The translations under genes and the position numbers were made by a program. Of a stretch of 64,000 nt of DNA, positions 57,371 through 64,000 are shown piece by piece. The stretch comes from Glandiceps talaboti (taxonomy: Eukaryota > Hemichordata > Enteropneusta > Spengelidae): NCBI RefSeq assembly GCF_964340395.1, contig NC_135558.1, positions 4,846,001-4,910,000 on the forward strand, given 5' to 3'. The notes under the pieces were generated by a model. It saw only the letters and a list, made by a program, of their open reading frames with translations, was not told the origin of the DNA and ran no database searches. Each line of letters starts with the position of its first letter. Position 1 is the first letter of the stretch.

Positions 57371-59380
57371 ACCCCTACCTCCACACACAGACATGTTTCC
57401 ATCCATACCTACAGCAATACTAAACCTAATACGTTCAGTTGTGCTAAAAAATACGACAGCCCATCAAACATGTTGAAGACGTCATATACCTGTACATTAT
57501 GAAATGGGAAAGATGGTTGAGAAATCTTACATATTATACGTAATCACGAAATCAACACAATAGAGTACAGAACAAACACACCCTACTATTGTAAACGTGA
57601 TTTAAAAAATGAAGTCGGAATCCTGAAACGAGAAAGCTGCGAGGCACACATTTAACATGGAAACAAAAGTAATATAGTTTACCCAAGCCTCCAACAAATT
57701 CAACAAATTTAGTTACTGAATAATCTGCTTAAAATCTGACATGGTGAATACTTCTATATTTCTATATTTATATATATTTCTTTAGTGTCTTTTGTTTTCG
57801 ATTTTGTTGTTCCGGGAGTGAGTCGAAGCCAAGACGTATTCACCACATCAAACTTTTGATCAGATTGAGTTGCAAGAGTGCTAAAATTGATATGTATGTG
57901 TCATTCCCTAAATTACATTGTTTAATGTCGACATCAGATGTGAACTGAAGGCTTCTGTAATCCCTCTCGATTAGTTCTTTCACCCTTCATCAGATTGTGA
58001 TATTCTTAGCTACCATACATGGTATGTCATTTAATATGTAAATTTCATTAATTATTCAAATACAATAATTATTAAGAACTAAATCAACCAGATAATAGAG
58101 AACGTAAGCTTATGTAATTTGTTATTATCAGTCATACACACCAAACTATGAAATTGTAAGCTTCTTTTTTCCCAGATATTACCCAATTGCCGAAAATAAT
58201 CAATTATGCAAATACATATTTAAATTTAAACTGCATTGATCTATGTATGTTTCAAATTACATGAACTTTGAAGCTTCCATTCTACATTTTAGATTTAAAA
58301 ACTGCATCAATAATATTTTTAGGATACATTTGTTTTGTTAACATCTATGTGTGAAATTTGAAGCTTGTGTTCAAAGGATGTTGTCTTCGGAAAATCAATG
58401 ATTATGCAAATTGTTAGTCTCCAACGGGCCCCGCCCAGAGGGGACTTATACATTGGGCTCCATCCGTACGTTCACCTTCACATCTCTGGCATGCACCAAC
58501 CAATTTCAACCAAACCTGGGACAAAGGTAACACACTATGTGAAACATATGCACGTCACTTTGGTTTGTGAATGAATAATGGGTGTTCATCTCAGCGTATA
58601 CGAATGATACATGCCGAAGAAAAAACTATTGATATGCAATACGAACGTTAGCATGAATAGGTAACAACTATAAATCAACATATACCTCATTAATCTACTG
58701 ACAATATTTAACGTCTTCAGTGCAAGTGAAGTAAAGACATTGTCTCCTTTGTCAAGTAATTTGCATTTTATCATCAATTCTTACTGCCACTATAACAAGG
58801 CGTCATCCACAGTGATCAGAACAGGTAAAAATCTGCACAACCAGTTGAATTTATGAGGTTTATACCAGTTTATTGCCGCAAATATTTTCGACCTTTAATT
58901 TTGAAGAATCGTAATTTATAATTATTAAGACAGTTTCGCCTGTAAATGTCATACTTTCAAAAACACCAAAATTATGTTATGTTGATGATGTTTTTACTTG
59001 ATACTTCAATATTCAAATGGACAGCTCATTGCATGAATTTGCATCCCAATGTCGTTCAACGTTACCAAATGACGTCAGAATTTTATAAAGTAGAGATAAG
59101 ACCTGTTTCTAAAACCTAGGGGGGGGGGGGGTTAATGTCTGAGCAAAACAAATTCAAATTTGACAGCTTATGAAAATGATTTTTGATTGGCGGAATCTAA
59201 AGATTTGCAGATGAAGCTGCATATGGTTCCAAGGGCATTACATATTTTCAACAGACTTATGAGTCTATATTTTTGTTTAGATCATGACCATTCATGTTTA
59301 CATCAATATTTATGTATGAATACCCCAGTAGCGCGGGGGCTGTTGTTCACTGTGGGCATAAGTGCTTAGGTGAAAACCCA
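57371..59380. other. AT-rich DNA with old repeat fragments, no gene seen
   Basis: Includes an AT-rich family with ATTATGCAAAT/TGAAGCTT words at 58020-58420 and a GC-richer fragment at 58420-58540 (CCCCGCCCAGAGGGGAC). No coding exon supported. Confidence 0.5.
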
Positions 59381-59429
59381 CTATTCAAAAATGGCTGATG
59401 GTATCCATATTTGTTGTTAAATTTCGAAA

Positions 59430-60010
59430 TATGCATCATACCTTTGGATATATAAGGCGTAGTGACTCAAGTGTCTACATCTATATTATCAAATATGACC
59501 TTTCTTTTAAGACTGACCTTTGACCTTCTTTAAGGACAAATATTCAAATTTGGGTTATATTCATACATTTTTTAATCAAACATTTCAAGTGATGGTTATG
59601 TTATAATCGTAACTTGGGTTTGACTGAAATGCATATGCAGGTCACTTAATTTCGAGAGCTTTACCTGTATAGCAAAATGGCAGCCATATTTCTCATAAAA
59701 AACACATTTGCCTGTATCTCCAAAAGTTTGATATATATATACATCATTCAAGTGCCTATCCTCATATTATCAATGGTGAGCTTTCTAATGAGATATTGAC
59801 CTTTGACCTTTATAACTATTTTCAAGGTGAAATGACCAAAACTTTTCTTTCTGCTTTAATTCAAGAAGTAGAATACACAAGACTCCATTAAAATGTCTAT
59901 ACCTACATGTAAACTTTCTTTCTTTTTATATCTTGACCTTTGACTTTGATCTCAATCATTAAGGTCAAATAGCAAATTGGTCAATAAATTATGCAGTTTT
60001 GTACCTAGAG
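59430..60010 (+). repeat. TGACCTTTGACCTT repeat family, ~200-bp spaced units
   Basis: Three or four diverged units contain the order (ACTCAAGTGTCTA or similar), TATTATCAA, TTTCTTT and TGACCTTTGACCTT, with AAGGTCAAAT ends. Confidence 0.6.
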
Positions 60011-60897
60011 AAACCATTAAAATTTGCCAACACACCAGTTGGGGACTATGTCTTCGACTTAAGGCTTGTTCTAACTTAAGGTAAGTAAGATAAACTAACA
60101 TTACATGCACTCTGTTAGCATCAATGTGTGTACGAAGTAATATGAAATTTAAGGCATGCAGAATCAGGATATTGCCTAACCACCTGAAACAGTTATTTAT
60201 GCCAACGCCTCATGAATGGTTGTTTACCAAAACCTTATCAGTTCTTGGCATTACCATGCACAACATATACCTAATTTCGTTTGAAATGCACAAGCTATAT
60301 TTGATAAAACGATGATGCAGACAGAGACAGACTGACATCAGCATCACCAATGCATACGAAATACATTGCATAAGGGCAAAGCTTTTATATTTGTGTTCGT
60401 ACACACAGTAATTATCGGAATGCGAAATTTTAAGCTATAGATATCATACATGATATACCCCTTATTGGGAAACCAAAATATATGAAATTTGAAAAAATAT
60501 GTGTACAGCAATTAAGATAACCTAGTTGGTGTTTTTAGAAAATGGAAATTGCTTCACAAATACAGAATACGTCTCTCAAATCATGTACAATAGAAACATT
60601 TTGAAAATAATACGCAAACAAGCAAACTAGTGGTCGAAATAGCTTAACTTACTGATATACATATCCTTAATAGAGATGAACTGAACAAAATTCTTGTAAA
60701 GTCACTCCCAAAGCAGGTTCCGAAATATGATTGCTAAGATACACTAAAAATGATGGGGACTGAACTGATTTATTAACCAGGAAGATGTCATGAAACAGGT
60801 AAGTTTAATCATTTCCACACTCTTCCTATTCCTACCTCAGCTCTCGTTTCTCCTCTCATTGATGTATATTTCTGTAATTAATGAATAACATATTAGG

Positions 60898-61316
<419 letters not shown>

Positions 61317-64000
61317 AGATGCTAAAAGGTATGCAATAACATTCAACTGAAAACATTCATTCAAAATATTCTTAATCCTATTTAGACATTCAAGAATAAA
61401 GTGGACTGATACCCTGTGAATTAATGTATTTGATAACAATTTAAGATGCTATACGACATGTGTTGGTCTCACTTAATATTTACAATAATAACAATAGAAG
61501 CAGTTGACTCAACATTTAATCTCATATTGCTATAGATAGTGGACTGAGATTTGATGGACTTAGCTTGTTAGTTTATTATATTCATACCTGAACGTGAGTG
61601 AAACCATATTATTTACTCTTATTGACCATCCGAGTTTTTATAAAACAAAAAAAGAATTCACAAGGTATCCTTCCCCTTTAATGAATGGTAACAAAGCAAA
61701 ATCTCAACTCACCAATTTGCTGCCTTTCTCTTCAGTATTTACCGAAATTGTAATCATCATGTCAAGGCATTTGCAGCCGACTGTTTTCATGTTACAGGGC
61801 TCACCAATGGGGTCATAGGTATGAATTCACAATAAAAAATGGACAGACTGCCTCATATCGTTATGAGGCGAGTAAGTTCAGTCCGTAGTATAAGGCTTAT
61901 GTTCCCAATAAAGATATCGTTATTTTGGATTCTAGTGAAAAACTGTAATACCAAACATTGCCATATGTTTTGCAAGGGTTGAGCAATACTACATTGATAC
62001 AGACTTCCGTCGATATGTTTCAAACGTAGCAAACCACTCTGGTGAGTGATAGAGAAATAATGAAAACCGACCGACCGATTTAATGACCAAGCAAGCAGAC
62101 TTCTGTCCCTTTGTTTAATGCCTCTGACAGAAAATGCACACCTACTACAAAAACACCTGCCTCTTCAGTTTGTTCTGTACAATCTACATATATCTGAAGC
62201 TTGTCCAGTGATAGAGAATACCAAACTTTAGGTGCACTATTTCAAAAAGCATGGTAAACATACACCTTGTTCCCGAATTTCGTAAGTAACATACGTTTTC
62301 AGCTAAATGAAGGAACGCTTTGGTGTTTAAGTGTGAAATAGATCGGGGATGTAATCTCGAGTCTTGTCATAGACCCTATGTTCAGACCAGCATCCTGTAA
62401 TGAATAATTATTCAAGTGGACGGGTAAACTGTGCAGGGTTTGGAGGATTGTACATAGGCATATAATATGGGCGAACGTGTTTGAACCTCACAAGGGGTTC
62501 GTAAGCGGAGAAACCTTCTAACAACAGCTACCATTCGAACTTCTGTGACGGGCTTGTGTTTCTGCTTTACTATAAGCGCAAAGCAACAATCCTTTCTCCT
62601 CAAAAGCGCTTCAGCTGACTGTAATATATCAGTCTTGACAGTCACTTCAATGCAGTATCTACTTCTCTACATCTGCAACAATATATGTACTTGGATCTTC
62701 ACGTGCTAACGTTTCCATATTCCAAAGAAACTGCAAAGGATGTGCTTCCTGAATTTATTTAAAGATATTCCAATCTTTTATACCATCTCTTCTTTGCAGA
62801 ATGTACCATTTGCGTTTAATGTATAATCCTTCTACCTGACTATAGGTAGTCCGCATTTATCTCACATGTATACTGGAGTAAATAACATTCTATTATTCTT
62901 GAATTATCTTTTCTGTGTGCATTTTAAACTTTGCCCATTTCCCAGTTGGACTTGAAAGACATCTTACATTGTTCAACTACCCAAGCTTCTATTACGCCAG
63001 TGAAAGATTTCAGCCAAGAACCATGTCACCAGCAGGTTCGATAGCATCTGACTGCAGTCCATCAATTACATTTTGAGAAAGCTTTTTTGATCCATTACAC
63101 ACACCACAAACAGGTCTAAAGAAAATGAGATGCTAAATGATTTCCACCCAGATTCACAGGACAATTGATTTCTGTTTAGGGTTTGTATTGATACTATTCA
63201 ACCACATAAGACAAAATCTTGTCAACGTGTTTTCTGGAATTTCAAATAATATCCATTTTGCACATTGACTCCAAGGCTGTGCCTGAGCTGATGAAATATA
63301 ATATTGTTACTTTTCTCGTTACCATGTTCACTGCTGATTGTCCACTGTTACAATTTGGTGACAATACCTGTATAGTTGCAAATCTGGTTGAAAATTATAA
63401 TGGTATTCATTACTCATAGGCCTAATAATAGGTCAGAGGTGCCTCGAAAACATTTTACTTGCAGACTAAATTTTATCGACAGGGAGAATATGCACTTGAC
63501 TATAGATAACATAACATACTGGGATTGGCGAAAGCAATATCTCTAAATAGATGAGACTGTCATGTTGTAGAATAATAACCAGAAAGCTAGATATAAAGAG
63601 ACAAATTATTTAATGCATCTATGGAATTGTAATATCTAATGGTTAACATATTGTGAGTCTGTTCAGAATAGTGTTCCTTGCTATATCAAAGTTTAGAATA
63701 TATTAGTCACATGAATGACAAATATTGAGTATCTAATTAGTCAGTCGTCGTCTTTACCTATAAAGAATGTAGCTTGAATGGTCCTTCTCCTAGTAACTAT
63801 ATTTGTTTATTTATATTGTTTGTCTCCAGGATGAGTGGTGATTTAAAACCGTTTTTTGCTTATCGGACAGGTGGTTCTATTGTTTTAATGTAGGTCAAGA
63901 CATGCAAGGGAATGATTTAGAAATGCTTTGCTACCGAGTGACTGCCCTGTCAAATGGTGATAACAATAGTTTTCAATTGTTGCTTTGCGCAAGTTTAGCT
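61317..64000. other. Window end: AT-rich DNA without a supported gene
   Basis: Short open frames only. Two minus-strand cysteine-containing stretches (61690-61810 and 63010-63115) were looked at as possible RING exons, but neither has a RING cysteine/histidine pattern. Confidence 0.5.

Noticed and set aside
61594-61818. Possible coding exon or missing TRAF RING exon near 61.7 kb
   Set aside because: The minus strand gives a few cysteines, but their spacing is not RING-like and no family is recognisable on either strand.
63010-63115. Minus-strand cysteine cluster (RPVCGVCNGSKK) as a RING or zinc-finger exon
   Set aside because: Only two close cysteines are present and no partner cysteine/histidine set follows.

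Overview
This window is nuclear DNA of an animal, most likely a marine invertebrate. Genes are split by GT-AG introns, the DNA is AT-rich, and simple repeats, palindromic MITEs, SINE/LINE debris and foldback elements are abundant. The protein families (NB-ARC/TPR STAND protein, ACTR5, galactose-3-O-sulfotransferase, TRAF) fit an invertebrate deuterostome or a lophotrochozoan. I cannot name the species from the sequence. There are no bacterial or viral genes.

I could rebuild four protein-coding genes exon by exon; in each the coding length is divisible by three and every junction keeps phase. (1) 3399-7799, minus: an NB-ARC NTPase with C-terminal TPRs (826 aa), with a likely 5'UTR exon ending near 8336. 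It is divergent from (2) 8705-21439, plus: ACTR5/ARP5, the INO80 actin-related protein, 16 exons, 722 aa. The two starts share a compact bidirectional promoter region. (3) 25441-29841, minus: a five-exon, 583-aa Golgi-type galactose-3-O-sulfotransferase whose last three exons encode a complete C-terminal MAM domain. This is an unexpected fusion, and its terminal 34-codon exon is easily missed. It is convergent with ACTR5. (4) 44850-55723, minus: a TRAF2-like adaptor with TRAF zinc fingers, coiled coil and MATH/TRAF-C domain. Its RING exon is not recognisable in the window, so the gene is 5'-incomplete here.

The most striking theme is tandem duplication across exon/intron junctions. The TPR gene has three 110-bp copies of an 80/83-nt exon separated by 30-nt 'introns', an arrangement that would force mutually exclusive splicing. 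ACTR5 exon 10 carries an indel-free array of 67-bp units that repeats the exon end plus its splice donor, giving 21 identical donors. ACTR5 exon 4 has four copies of its 3' end plus donor.

The rest is repeat-rich. 1-3.4 kb is upstream repeat sequence. 21.4-25.4 kb holds a tRNA-derived SINE and a 50-bp satellite. 29.8-44.8 kb has MITEs, GC-rich hairpins and degenerate repeats but no convincing gene. The 6.7-kb TRAF intron holds two large foldback structures, one with nested insertions. 55.7-64 kb has tandem AT-rich repeat families and long (TA)n tracts.
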